64,000 nt of DNA from UBA5078 sp033721235. Lineage in GTDB: Bacteria > Pseudomonadota > Gammaproteobacteria > Pseudomonadales > Pseudohongiellaceae. The notes under the pieces are model-generated. The model saw only the letters and a list, made by a program, of their open reading frames with translations, had not been told where the DNA came from and did not search any database. The position numbers and the translations under genes were made by a program. The stretch spans positions 47,494 through 111,493 of the forward strand of contig JAWWAY010000010.1 of NCBI GenBank assembly GCA_033721235.1. The letters run 5' to 3'. Positions within the stretch are counted from its first letter, which is position 1, and each line of letters begins with the position of its first letter. Of the stretch, positions 52,541-61,732 are shown one piece after another.

Positions 52541-53539
52541 TTAGAGCTGCACAGGGCACTCAAGATAATCAGAGTCAAAGCATTGCATCGATAAGGCTTT
52601 GGCTCGCTCCAGCTCAGAGTCGCTCATCTGCTGCGCCATGGAATCTCTGTTACGCATTGCCTTACCAATACTCAAAGGAGTAGACGTTCTAGTGGCGATA
52701 TCACTCCACATATAGCCGAGTATATAACTTTGCTCAACGCCATAGCCTGCAGCGTACATCTCCCCTATATTGTACTGAGCCTTAGCGTGCCCCTGGCGAG
52801 CTGCGGCTAGATAGAGTCGAGCGGCTTGCTCATAGCTCCTGTCCACCCCATCACCCGCTAAAAAAAGATTCGCCAAGCCGAATTGAGCCGACACATTTCC
52901 TTTTTGAGCTGACAATGTATACCACTTTGCCGCCTCGGCGTAATCGCGCTCGACGCCCGTTCCATTTACAAACATGGCACCATAATTAAACTCGCCTAAT
53001 GGATAACCCGATACTGCGGACATCTTCAACCACTTCAGTGCTTCGGGATAATTCTGCTCGACTCCGTAACCATACTTATACATGACACCAAGATTATTTT
53101 GCGCCGCTCCATGGCCTTGTTCGCCTGCAGCTCTATACCACTTTGCCGCCTCCAAATAGTCTTGATCTACACCCTGAGCGTTATCATACATAAACCCCAG
53201 ATTGTATTGGGCCCGCATATGGCCCTGCTGTGCGGCAGGCAAATACCACTGCAATGCTTTCGCAAAGTCTTGCTCCACACCGAAACCATTGGCAAACATA
53301 TTGCCATAGTTATACTGGCCATCCGCATAGCCTTGTCTAGCGGCGGATTCAAACCAGATAAGCGCCCGTTCGAAGTCCTGAGCGACTTCTTCGCCCACTG
53401 CATAAATATACCCAAGCTCAGTTTGCGCCTCGACATCGCCTGACTGCGCTCGACTCATCAACTCAGAACTCTGAGCAACAAGGTGAGAAGACGCGCAAGC
53501 TAGAAGTGCAAACAAAACATAAAGGGTCAACTGTCGCAT
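52541..53539 (-). CDS. Secreted Sel1-repeat protein (downstream of beta-lactamase)
   Basis: A 332-residue protein with a signal peptide (to about residue 22) and six to seven Sel1 (TPR-like) repeats of 36 residues, each with a pattern like GxxxAQYNLGxMYxxGxGVxxDYxxAxKWY. Two Cys residues near the C-terminus (319 and 327) follow an extra Arg-rich helix. Sel1 repeats bind proteins or peptidoglycan fragments. It is the last gene of a tight three-gene set with the class A beta-lactamase, 9 bases away. Confidence 0.9.
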   Translation of the reverse strand: MRQLTLYVLFALLACASSHLVAQSSELMSRAQSGDVEAQTELGYIYAVGEEVAQDFERALIWFESAARQGYADGQYNYGNMFANGFGVEQDFAKALQWYLPAAQQGHMRAQYNLGFMYDNAQGVDQDYLEAAKWYRAAGEQGHGAAQNNLGVMYKYGYGVEQNYPEALKWLKMSAVSGYPLGEFNYGAMFVNGTGVERDYAEAAKWYTLSAQKGNVSAQFGLANLFLAGDGVDRSYEQAARLYLAAARQGHAKAQYNIGEMYAAGYGVEQSYILGYMWSDIATRTSTPLSIGKAMRNRDSMAQQMSDSELERAKALSMQCFDSDYLECPVQL

Positions 53540-53548
53540 TTAATTAAT

Positions 53549-54433
53549 TCAAACCCTAAAAAGTGGAGTAATCGTTCTGGCAATTAGTGCAATTGCTGCG
53601 TTTCTGGCGGGAAAACTCGCAGTTGTTTCGGTCATATAGACCGCAATACATACTGGGCGATTGGTCTGCGGCCATGCCACACCTACATCGGCCATACTGC
53701 CATTGCCACCACCTGCCGTTTTCTCAGCCACAAGCCAGTGAGCCGGGAAACCAGCTCTTAGTTTCTCATCGCCGGTTGTATTGCTTCGCATCCACTCTAG
53801 TAGTTGATCACGCGAGCTGGAGGATAGCGTATCGCCCAACACTAATTTGTTCAGAAGCCCCACCATAGCGCGTGGCGATGTTGTGTCGCGCGGGTCGTCT
53901 ATCGCTGCCTCATTAAGCTCCGTTTCCCATCTATCCAAACGAGTCACTGGATCACCTAAACTACGAGCGAAGCGAGTGACTGAGCCTGGCCCACCCAATC
54001 TTTCCAACAACTTATTGCCAGCAGTGTTATCGCTATACATAAGTGCCGCTGAACAAACTTCGGCTAGTGACATCGTATTGTCTCCAAGTCTGTTTTCGGT
54101 GATGGGTGAATAACTCACGAGTTCGGAGGCAGCTATGCTCACTCTATCTGCTAGAGAATAGTCACCCGCATCAACTCGCGCCAAGACAGCAGACACCGCG
54201 ATTAGTTTGAAGGTACTACACATGGGAAAGCGTTGCTCGCCATTGTAACTGAGCAGAATATTCGAATGATGGTCGCTAAGCACCACTCCTAAGCGAGCGC
54301 CTAGAGATTCTTCTATGGCTCGCAGTTGAGGCACTATCTCAGCCGCCGAGTTGCTAGCCGCCAAGAGAGTCGGGCTAAAAAAAGAGGCTACGATGCCGCC
54401 CAGAGCAATATAACTAAACTGACGCCTTCTCAT
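53549..54433 (-). CDS. Class A beta-lactamase family protein
   Basis: A 294-residue serine hydrolase with a signal peptide (to about residue 27; RRRQF in front is weakly Tat-like). Active-site motifs: STFK at 73-76 (Ser70 in standard numbering, with Cys before it), SDN at 134-136, ExxxN at 170-174, and KTA at 238-240 in place of the usual KTG. The family hydrolyses beta-lactams in the periplasm. The KTA change and the absence of a Cys after it set it apart from well known enzymes; activity spectrum cannot be predicted. It lies in the middle of an operon between two Sel1 proteins. Confidence 0.92.
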   Translation of the reverse strand: MRRRQFSYIALGGIVASFFSPTLLAASNSAAEIVPQLRAIEESLGARLGVVLSDHHSNILLSYNGEQRFPMCSTFKLIAVSAVLARVDAGDYSLADRVSIAASELVSYSPITENRLGDNTMSLAEVCSAALMYSDNTAGNKLLERLGGPGSVTRFARSLGDPVTRLDRWETELNEAAIDDPRDTTSPRAMVGLLNKLVLGDTLSSSSRDQLLEWMRSNTTGDEKLRAGFPAHWLVAEKTAGGGNGSMADVGVAWPQTNRPVCIAVYMTETTASFPARNAAIALIARTITPLFRV

Positions 54434-54443
54434 ATCGATACTC

Positions 54444-55439
54444 TTAGTTGCAGCGTCGATACTGGGACTCTATGCAAATGTCCGCTTTACGCTGAGCCTC
54501 TGAAACTTGCTCTGCGCTCATTCTATTGTTTAAGCCAGCCCTATTTCTTTCGACCTGGATACGCTCATCCCCATAGGTATTCTTATAGGCTATTTCAAAC
54601 CACATGCGAGCTTTAACGAGATCCTGCTCTATACCTTGGCCGTTGTCGTAAAGCACAGCAAGATTATTCTGCGCATTAGAATGGCCCTGCAAAGCCGCCT
54701 CCCGAAACCACTTTGCAGCCTCTTCGTAGTTCTGATCGACACCATTACCGCCCGAGTACAGTGCCCCCAAACTGAACATAGCAGTCACATGGCCCTGATT
54801 GGCAGCGCGTGTATACCAATGGATCGCCTTGTCTAGGTCTTGAGCAACTCCGCGGCCATTACTATAGATTATGCCAAGGGCATATTGAGCAGTACCGTCG
54901 CCTTGTTCTGCAGCCCGCTCATACCAATGGGCGGCCTCGCTATAGTCTTGTTCTACTCCTCTGCCGGCGGTGAGCATTTCGGCAAGATGAAGCTGGGAAG
55001 ACATATCTCCTTGTTCGGCGGCTTTTCTGAACCACTTGGCCGACTCGGCATAATCTTGCATAACGCCGTCGCCATTGCTGTATAACATTCCCATATTCAC
55101 TTGCGCCGGGAGAAGTCCTTGCTCAGCCGCCAAGGCAAACAGCCTCGCCGCTTCAGTAAAGTCCTGCTGCACGCCCAAACCAAAATTATATAGCATGCCC
55201 AAATTCAATTGAGACTGAGCGACCCCTTGTGCCGCCGCCTTGGTATACCAGTTTACGGCCTCTTCCACGTCAAGCGACACTCCCTGCCCCATCTGATAGG
55301 CCGCACCCAGACGATGCTGTGCTTGCCCATCCCCCGCTTCTGCTCGCTCCAATAGATCATCCACGTCTATGCCCTGTGCCAAGGCAAACAGGGGTAGTGA
55401 TAAGGAGAGAAGCAAAATTAAGAGTTTGCGAAATTTCAT
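54444..55439 (-). CDS. Secreted Sel1-repeat protein (upstream of beta-lactamase)
   Basis: A 331-residue protein with a signal peptide (MKFRKLLILLLSLSLPLFALAQ). Seven or more Sel1 repeats follow from about residue 27 to 290. The ATG at 55439 is chosen because it starts the signal peptide; the frame is open for another 193 codons upstream but these overlap a gene on the other strand and do not look like protein. The C-terminus carries two Cys residues. It is the first gene of the operon; the beta-lactamase begins 10 bases after its stop. It is paralogous to the third gene by repeat pattern. Confidence 0.9.
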   Translation of the reverse strand: MKFRKLLILLLSLSLPLFALAQGIDVDDLLERAEAGDGQAQHRLGAAYQMGQGVSLDVEEAVNWYTKAAAQGVAQSQLNLGMLYNFGLGVQQDFTEAARLFALAAEQGLLPAQVNMGMLYSNGDGVMQDYAESAKWFRKAAEQGDMSSQLHLAEMLTAGRGVEQDYSEAAHWYERAAEQGDGTAQYALGIIYSNGRGVAQDLDKAIHWYTRAANQGHVTAMFSLGALYSGGNGVDQNYEEAAKWFREAALQGHSNAQNNLAVLYDNGQGIEQDLVKARMWFEIAYKNTYGDERIQVERNRAGLNNRMSAEQVSEAQRKADICIESQYRRCN

Positions 55440-55613
55440 AAACTGTCCGCCTATACGGTTTGGGATAAGAAGCTTACCCAAGCACCAAAAATGAAGCCTA
55501 TGCTTTCGACATGAATCGTGTCCAAGCTGCTCAGTTAGAAATGAAATCCTAATATCAATGGCCTTAAATTGAAAGTTTGGCGAAAACGAGCAATCTCCTT
55601 TACTATCACAAGC

Positions 55614-56864
55614 ATGAATATTCTCTCTAAGCTCGCCATCAGCATGATTTTCGTCGGTCTCTCTGGCTGTATCAACAGCACACCGAAAGACCCCATGGAG
55701 CAGCTTATACAACCCTATTGGCGAGCGAGCAGTGAAGAGCAATTGCAGACTCAAGCCAAGGCCATACTGGACTCTCAAGTGAGCACTGAAGAGCTCTATC
55801 AGCAGCTCAAGACGGGGCCGCACTTCGACAATGGAGTAGAACGGGGCGAGATACAAGGAAGCCGAATCGGTTCGGACAAAAAAGAATATCCGTATACACT
55901 CTTGATCCCCGATAGCTACGATGCCCAACATCCCATCAGCGTCGAGTTCAATTTGCACGGCGGCGTGAATCGGGCCAAGCCTGAGCCAGGGCAATCCTAT
56001 TGGCGCAATGGCAATCAACAGTTTGCCGATCCGAATAGAATCATCGTGCTACCGGGAGCGTGGAATGAAACCTACTGGTGGTTTTCCAATCAGGCAGAGA
56101 ATATCAAAGCGATCTTGAATGAAGTAAAGCAGCGCTACAATGTGGATGACAACCGAGTCTACCTCACTGGTGTATCCGATGGTGGCACAGGTAGCTTCTT
56201 CTTCGCCTTCAAGCAGCCTAGTGAGTGGGCCGCATTCCTCCCCTATATTGGCAACCCTGGCGTACTAAGCAATAGGGCCAGTAGCCAGAGACATATTTTG
56301 TTCTATGAAAACCTTAAGGGCAAACCGCTCTTCATTGTTAATACAGAAAACGATCAACTCTACCCAGCCAGAGCGGTGCAAAAACATATCGATCCAATGC
56401 TTGAGCACGGAATTGATCATACCTTTACGGTAATTCCCAATGGGGGACACAATACGCGCTGGCTACCCGAGCTCAAGCCTGAAATTGAGGCATTTAAAGC
56501 CGCAAGCATTCGCGATCCGCTGCCAGATTCACTAGTTTGGACGACTAACCAAGTGGCCCATTACAATCGCAATCACTGGCTGGTCATAGAACAAATCAGA
56601 GCCCAAGGCGAGCCCGCCACTATTGAGATCAAACGCAGGGGCAATACCTTTGATGTCGAAACCAATTATGTGCGCAAATTTTCCCTACTACTCAACCCTG
56701 AAGAAGTGGATTTTAGTCGCCCCATCGTCGTTAATATCAACGGCGAAGAAGTTCACAAACAGCTGATAGAACAAAGCTCGGCGACGCTACTTAAATGGGC
56801 CGCCATTGACCGCGATAGAACAATGCTATTCACGGCCGAACTTACCTTGCAAACTCCGCAATAG
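55614..56864 (+). CDS. Alpha/beta-hydrolase (esterase-like) lipoprotein
   Basis: About 416 residues. The ATG at 55614 begins a clean lipoprotein signal (MNILSKLAISMIFVGLSGC, Cys19). A TTG at 55569 is the other option. The hydrolase domain shows FNLHGGVNRAKPEPG (oxyanion region) near 120 and YLTGVSDGGTGSFFFA near 190, with the nucleophile Ser in GVSDGG; His in the PNGGHNTRW stretch near 285 is the likely catalytic His. The C-terminal ~110 residues form a separate beta-rich part. This resembles esterases of the PHB-depolymerase/feruloyl-esterase type. It is probably anchored in the outer membrane; the substrate is unknown. Confidence 0.8.
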   Translation: MNILSKLAISMIFVGLSGCINSTPKDPMEQLIQPYWRASSEEQLQTQAKAILDSQVSTEELYQQLKTGPHFDNGVERGEIQGSRIGSDKKEYPYTLLIPDSYDAQHPISVEFNLHGGVNRAKPEPGQSYWRNGNQQFADPNRIIVLPGAWNETYWWFSNQAENIKAILNEVKQRYNVDDNRVYLTGVSDGGTGSFFFAFKQPSEWAAFLPYIGNPGVLSNRASSQRHILFYENLKGKPLFIVNTENDQLYPARAVQKHIDPMLEHGIDHTFTVIPNGGHNTRWLPELKPEIEAFKAASIRDPLPDSLVWTTNQVAHYNRNHWLVIEQIRAQGEPATIEIKRRGNTFDVETNYVRKFSLLLNPEEVDFSRPIVVNINGEEVHKQLIEQSSATLLKWAAIDRDRTMLFTAELTLQTPQ

Positions 56865-56869
56865 CACTC

Positions 56870-57697
56870 TTACTCAGGCAGCTCACCCAAGGCATTGCGC
56901 CAATCGTAGGCGGTGTCTCCCAGTGCAAGAAAAAAGGGATTGAGCACACTTTCTTTTGTATTGTAGCGAAGAGCTTCTAGGTTAGTCCTAGTGACTTCGC
57001 CTCCAGCCGCGGCCAAGACCGCCTGGGCAGCGGCTGTGTCCCACTCGCTAGTAGGCGCAAGCCTAGGGTAAAGATCGGCTTTGCCTTCGGCCAGAATACA
57101 AATCTTCAAAGAGCTGCCCATATTTACCAGCTCTACCTCTTTAAACAGGTCTTTAAGCCTAAGCAGCATTTCTTCGAGTGCCTCGCCGCCGTGGCGACGG
57201 CTGGCCACTACTCGGATCTTGTCTGCGCCCATCTTCGCAACCCCAATGGCCTGACGGCTCGCGGCTCCCTCTTGTTTCCAAGCGCCCTCACCCGCAACCC
57301 CCAGCCAACTTAGCTGCAAAACCGGAGCGAACACCACCCCAAGAACGGGCTGCCCTGCTCTGATCAAGGCTATATTGACGGTAAACTCGCCATTTCTATT
57401 GATGAACTCCTTAGTGCCATCAAGTGGGTCGACCAACCAATACTCCTGCCATTGGCGTCTAGTCTCATAGGGAGTGATGGCTTCCTCTTCAGACATTATT
57501 GGAATATCAGGCGTCAAGGAGCGAAGCTGCTTTGTGATCAGTGCATTAGCCTTGGTATCCGCCTCTGTTAGGGGCGAATCGTCTCCCTTGCTCTGCACGT
57601 CAATACTACCGTCGCGCTCATACACTTCCATGATTTTTTCACCAGCATCGATCGCTATCTGTTGCACTGAGTCCAATAAAGTCTTTAAATCTGTCAT
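56870..57697 (-). CDS. cysQ: 3'(2'),5'-bisphosphate nucleotidase CysQ
   Basis: About 275 residues. The ATG at 57697 is chosen since the protein then begins as in CysQ (MTDLKTLLDSVQQIA) and GGA stands upstream; the longer frame has no support. Metal-binding motifs are EEEAI near 69, DPLDGTKEFI near 92 and WDTAAAQAVL near 222. The enzyme removes the 3' phosphate from PAP and PAPS, in sulfur assimilation. It converges with the esterase gene with a 5-base gap. Confidence 0.94.
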   Translation of the reverse strand: MTDLKTLLDSVQQIAIDAGEKIMEVYERDGSIDVQSKGDDSPLTEADTKANALITKQLRSLTPDIPIMSEEEAITPYETRRQWQEYWLVDPLDGTKEFINRNGEFTVNIALIRAGQPVLGVVFAPVLQLSWLGVAGEGAWKQEGAASRQAIGVAKMGADKIRVVASRRHGGEALEEMLLRLKDLFKEVELVNMGSSLKICILAEGKADLYPRLAPTSEWDTAAAQAVLAAAGGEVTRTNLEALRYNTKESVLNPFFLALGDTAYDWRNALGELPE

Positions 57698-57856
57698 GTC
57701 GCTTTTCCATTGAATTGCTGAAGCTTCTTTAAGGGCGCCTTTTATTCGCTGCCAATAACACGCAATGCTAGCATGCCCGCAATGTCGCGCTCGACTAAAA
57801 ATGCGCAGCTTCAATGCTCACAAAAGTATCAACAATAAAAACAACAGGAAAACCCC

Positions 57857-58657
57857 ATGAGATATTTCGCAATTCTACTGTTCGCCCTTCTCAGCATTGG
57901 CCAATTGCAGGCGCAATTGGCTGTGCCTAATGACGCAGGCCTCACCTATGGGCATGTTCATCTCAATGTCAGCGACATGGACCTTCATAAACAACTTTGG
58001 GTGGAACATTTTGGCGGCACAGTTGTTGAAAAAGGCCCGCTAACGGCCATTACGATGCCTAATATGGCGGTCATACTCACCGACCGCGCGCCGACTGGAG
58101 GCTCGCGAGAGTCCGTCATGGACCACTTTGGCTTTAAAGTCCGCAATATGGCGAAGTTTCTCGCTAAGTGGCGAGCGGCTGGTTATGAGGTTGAGCGCGA
58201 ATTCATTGGCGCAGAGGGCCAGTCGAATGCCTATGTGATGATGCCCGATGATGTCTATGTCGAGCTGCAGGAAGACCAGGCTCTCCCAATGGAAGTCATG
58301 GCTTATCATATCCACTTTTTTACACCGCAATACGAAGAACTATTAGACTGGTATACCCAGCTGCTCAATATCGAAGTTCGACCACGAGGCAGCATTGGAA
58401 CCACTACCAATGTTCCAGGCATGAACCTGAGCTTCAACAACTCGCGGGAAGAGCGGCTACCAACACAGGGCCGCGCTATCGACCACATTGGCTTCGAGGT
58501 AGAAAACTTGGAGGCCTTCTGTGAGGAACTTGCCAAGCGCGGAATCGCCTTCGACGTGGAGTATCGAGAAGTTGGCTCGATAGAGCTTAAAATTGCATTC
58601 ATCACCGACCCGACAGGGGTCTATATCGAATTCACTGAAGGTTTAGACGCCTACTAA
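57857..58657 (+). CDS. Exported VOC (glyoxalase/dioxygenase-fold) protein
   Basis: A 266-residue protein with a signal peptide (about residues 1-20, LQAQ). Two VOC domains follow: TYGHVHLNVSDMDLHKQLWVEHFG near 30-55 and HIHFFTPQYEELLDWYTQLLN near 150-172. Candidate metal ligands are His in HVHLNV and HIHFF, and the Glu in YIEFTEG near the C-terminus. VOC enzymes are usually cytosolic; an exported member is uncommon. Its substrate is unknown. It is 21 bases upstream of yrfG. Confidence 0.82.
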   Translation: MRYFAILLFALLSIGQLQAQLAVPNDAGLTYGHVHLNVSDMDLHKQLWVEHFGGTVVEKGPLTAITMPNMAVILTDRAPTGGSRESVMDHFGFKVRNMAKFLAKWRAAGYEVEREFIGAEGQSNAYVMMPDDVYVELQEDQALPMEVMAYHIHFFTPQYEELLDWYTQLLNIEVRPRGSIGTTTNVPGMNLSFNNSREERLPTQGRAIDHIGFEVENLEAFCEELAKRGIAFDVEYREVGSIELKIAFITDPTGVYIEFTEGLDAY

Positions 58658-58678
58658 ACAACGCAGGAGAGCGAAACA

Positions 58679-59335
58679 ATGGTAGATTGGGAAGCCGTCG
58701 ACACGGTCATCTTTGATATGGATGGCACGCTTCTCGATCTGCATTTTGACAATTATTTCTGGGAGGATTTTGTCCCTCAAACCTATGGCAAGAAGCACGG
58801 TCTTAGCAAAGAAGAAGCCAGCGCTGAATTAATGAGCCGCTACGAGGCCATTAAGGGAACCCTAAACTGGTACTGTATCGACTTCTGGAGCGACTCTTTA
58901 GAGATGAACATCGCCCAGATGAAAGAGCAGGTGGCCCATAAAATAGCACTGCGTCCCAATGCCATTGAGTTTGTCAGACGGCTTCGAGAGACCCATCGCG
59001 AGCTGATGCTAATTACGAATGCTCACCCAATGAGCCTCGCACTAAAAATGCACACGACAGGAATAGATAAACATTTTCATGTCACGCGTAGCTCACACGA
59101 TTTTAGCCTCGCAAAGGAGAACCACGGTTTTTGGCAGTCCCTGGCGCAGCAACACCCTTTCGATCCCGCCCGGACACTGCTTATCGATGACAGCCTGTCT
59201 GTATTACGTCAGGCGCAGAAGGAAGGCATTGCACAACTATTAGCCATAGCAAAACCGGACAGCAGACGCGACCCGCTTCCTTTCGAGCAGTTCAAGCAAA
59301 TTGAAGATTTCGAACAGATCATGGAAGGTCTGTAA
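58679..59335 (+). CDS. yrfG: GMP/IMP nucleotidase YrfG (HAD-IA)
   Basis: A 218-residue HAD-like hydrolase. The nucleophile motif FDMDGT has Asp13 and Asp15, motif II is LITNAHP near 113, and the metal Asp residues are in LLIDDSL near 172. YrfG dephosphorylates purine monophosphates in the cytoplasm. The order yrfG-hslR-pckA is the same as in many gammaproteobacteria. Confidence 0.92.
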   Translation: MVDWEAVDTVIFDMDGTLLDLHFDNYFWEDFVPQTYGKKHGLSKEEASAELMSRYEAIKGTLNWYCIDFWSDSLEMNIAQMKEQVAHKIALRPNAIEFVRRLRETHRELMLITNAHPMSLALKMHTTGIDKHFHVTRSSHDFSLAKENHGFWQSLAQQHPFDPARTLLIDDSLSVLRQAQKEGIAQLLAIAKPDSRRDPLPFEQFKQIEDFEQIMEGL

Positions 59336-59401
59336 TAACAAAACGGCACGCATTTTGTATGCAGTCATGACGAGTACTTTTGAGAAGAACATTCCGAAAA
59401 T

Positions 59402-59806
59402 ATGAGCAAAGATCACGCTAGCAACGATAATGGAGTGCGCATAGACAAATGGCTATGGGCGGCCCGTTTTTACAAAACTCGGGCCATTGCCAAGCAGGCA
59501 GTTGAAACGGGAAAAGTAAGCCTTGAGGGTAATCGGCTAAAGCCCAGTCGTGAAGTCGCACTAGGTATGCAATTGTCTATTCGCCAGGGCTGGGACGAAA
59601 AAGTCGTTATTGTAAAAGGATTGTCAGATCAACGAAGAGGCGCCTCAGAGGCAACAACGCTCTACGAAGAAACTCTCGAAAGTATAAAGAAGCGTACAGA
59701 GCAACAGGACAACCGACGCATGCAGGCTATATTGATACAGCCAACCGCGAAGCCCGATAAAAAAGACAGACGAAAACGAAGCCAATTAAAATACCAAAGT
59801 GAATAA
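59402..59806 (+). CDS. hslR: Ribosome-associated heat shock protein Hsp15
   Basis: A 134-residue protein with an N-terminal S4 RNA-binding domain (about residues 12-75, RIDKWLWAARFYKTRAIAKQAVETGKV) and a basic C-terminal tail. Hsp15 rescues stalled 50S subunits carrying peptidyl-tRNA. It lies between yrfG and pckA, as in relatives. Confidence 0.94.
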   Translation: MSKDHASNDNGVRIDKWLWAARFYKTRAIAKQAVETGKVSLEGNRLKPSREVALGMQLSIRQGWDEKVVIVKGLSDQRRGASEATTLYEETLESIKKRTEQQDNRRMQAILIQPTAKPDKKDRRKRSQLKYQSE

Positions 59807-59875
59807 ACAACGCCTTCACTGCATTGCTATTAGCCGTGCCCCATTTTTTTTGTCATACTTCTGAGCTTTAAACCC

Positions 59876-59887
59876 GAGGACGTCCTC
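59876..59887. repeat. Perfect 12-bp palindrome upstream of pckA
   Basis: GAGGACGTCCTC in the 151-base gap between hslR and pckA, about 70 bases upstream of the pckA start. It could be an operator site; a T-run (59845-59851) upstream of it belongs to the hslR end. Confidence 0.4.
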
Positions 59888-59957
59888 CCATCTTACGCCC
59901 CATCACCGCAGAGACCAGTGTAATGCAGCGTCATTACAATCTTAGGAGAACCTACGC

Positions 59958-61523
59958 ATGACCGAAGTTGTAGCCGAAATAGTCCAGGATAATAACCGCA
60001 ACATCTATCGTAATCTTACTCCCAGCCAACTAATTGAACTGGCATTACAGCGCAAAGAAGGCTGTTTAGCGGACACTGGCGCACTTGTCGTAGAAACTGG
60101 ACATCGCACAGGTCGTAGCCCGAAAGATCGCTTTATAGTGAAAGAGGATAGTACACAGGACCAAATTGACTGGGGCGCCGTCAACCAAGCTTTTGATCCA
60201 GCAAAATTCGATGCGCTATGGGAGCGAGTCTCTGAGTATTTATCTACTAAAGATAATTTTGTATCCGAGCTTCATGTCGGCGCTCACCCAGAACACTACC
60301 AACCAGTCCAAATTCGAACCCAGTACGCCTGGCACAACCTATTCGGCAGCACGCTCTTCATTAAAGCGAAAGATCACAACCCTCTCGACAAACCCCTGTG
60401 GCAAGTAATGAGCGCGCCAGAGTTTGTATGCGAACCTGAAAGAGACGGCACCAATAGCGATGGCACCGTCATCATCAACTTCGCTCAACGCAAGGTGTTA
60501 TTGGCCGGCATGCGCTACGCTGGTGAAATGAAGAAATCCATGTTCTCGGTACAAAACTTCTTATTGCCAGAGAAAGACGTACTGCCAATGCATTGCTCAT
60601 CTAATGTGGGCAAAGACGGGGACGTCTGCCTATTCTTTGGTCTATCAGGCACTGGCAAGACAACTCTATCTGCCGACGAGAACCGTTTTCTAATCGGTGA
60701 TGATGAACATGGTTGGGGCAAAGGCAGCGTGTTCAATATCGAAGGCGGATGCTATGCAAAATGCATCGATTTAAGCCAGAAGAACGAACCTGTTATTTGG
60801 GATGCCATCAAATTTGGCTCGGTGATTGAAAACGTGGTTATCGATGAGAAAACCAAAGTCGCAGACTATAGCGATGTGAGCCTGACGCAGAACACCAGGG
60901 CGTGCTACCCGCTTACCCACATTAAATCGCGCATAGAAGAGAATCGTGCAGGCGAACCGGGCGCAATCATCTTCCTAACATGTGACCTGACCGGGGTACT
61001 GCCACCGGTATCGATTCTGTCCAAGGAAGCTGCGGCCTATCACTTCTTGAGCGGCTACACGGCTCTAGTAGGCTCTACTGAAGTAGGGGCCGGAGATGGC
61101 ATCAAATCGACTTTCTCTACCTGCTTTGGCGCCCCCTTCTTTCCAAGGCCTGCAGGGGTCTACGCGGACCTGTTGATCAAGCGCATCGAAGAGTTTGGCA
61201 GCCAAGTCTACTTAGTGAACACTGGATGGACTGGCGGCCCTCATGGCATAGGCAAGCGTTTTGACATCCCCACTACTAGAGCGCTGATTGCGGCCGTTCA
61301 ATCGGGGGCATTGAAGAATGTAGAAACCGAGCATCTACCGGGAATAAACCTAGACGTACCTAGGTCTGTTGCGGGTGTCGACTCACAATTGCTCAATCCA
61401 CGCAATACTTGGAGCGATCCAACGAAGTATGATGCAAAGGCTGCCGACCTCATCGCACAGTTTAAAGAGAACTTCCGCAAGTTTAAGGTCTCCGATGCCA
61501 TTGTTGCAGCAGGCCCACAGTAA
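59958..61523 (+). CDS. pckA: Phosphoenolpyruvate carboxykinase (ATP)
   Basis: A 521-residue cytoplasmic enzyme of gluconeogenesis converting oxaloacetate and ATP to PEP. The substrate motif GRSPKDRFIV is near 54, the kinase-1a motif GLSGTGKTTLS near 228, the metal site IGDDEHGW near 248 and the nucleotide motif NTGWTGG near 418. TTAGGAGAA precedes the ATG. The transcript ends at a very strong terminator 38 bases after the stop. Confidence 0.97.
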   Translation: MTEVVAEIVQDNNRNIYRNLTPSQLIELALQRKEGCLADTGALVVETGHRTGRSPKDRFIVKEDSTQDQIDWGAVNQAFDPAKFDALWERVSEYLSTKDNFVSELHVGAHPEHYQPVQIRTQYAWHNLFGSTLFIKAKDHNPLDKPLWQVMSAPEFVCEPERDGTNSDGTVIINFAQRKVLLAGMRYAGEMKKSMFSVQNFLLPEKDVLPMHCSSNVGKDGDVCLFFGLSGTGKTTLSADENRFLIGDDEHGWGKGSVFNIEGGCYAKCIDLSQKNEPVIWDAIKFGSVIENVVIDEKTKVADYSDVSLTQNTRACYPLTHIKSRIEENRAGEPGAIIFLTCDLTGVLPPVSILSKEAAAYHFLSGYTALVGSTEVGAGDGIKSTFSTCFGAPFFPRPAGVYADLLIKRIEEFGSQVYLVNTGWTGGPHGIGKRFDIPTTRALIAAVQSGALKNVETEHLPGINLDVPRSVAGVDSQLLNPRNTWSDPTKYDAKAADLIAQFKENFRKFKVSDAIVAAGPQ

Positions 61524-61560
61524 ACGCGCAGCCAATAAACAGGTATAATGGCGCAGTAGA

Positions 61561-61598
61561 AACCAAAAACCGGGCTCTTGCCCGGTTTTTGGTTTGAA
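61561..61598 (+). terminator. Terminator after pckA
   Basis: A perfect 15-bp stem (AACCAAAAACCGGGC and its complement) with loop TCTT and a T-run inside the right arm. It is among the strongest hairpins of the window. Confidence 0.92.
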
Positions 61599-61732
61599 AA
61601 TAAACACAAGGCCCCAATGATATTGGGCACGCAATGGCTTAGCGCAAGCTCGGCGCAGAATCGAGCGGCTTCAAAGCACAGCGGATAAATGTGGCAGGGC
61701 CACTCCAACGCTCCGCACACAGGGGATGAAGC

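Noticed and set aside
55440..56018. N-terminal extension of the upstream Sel1 gene
   Set aside because: It overlaps the esterase gene on the other strand, lies before a perfect signal peptide and has no protein-like character.
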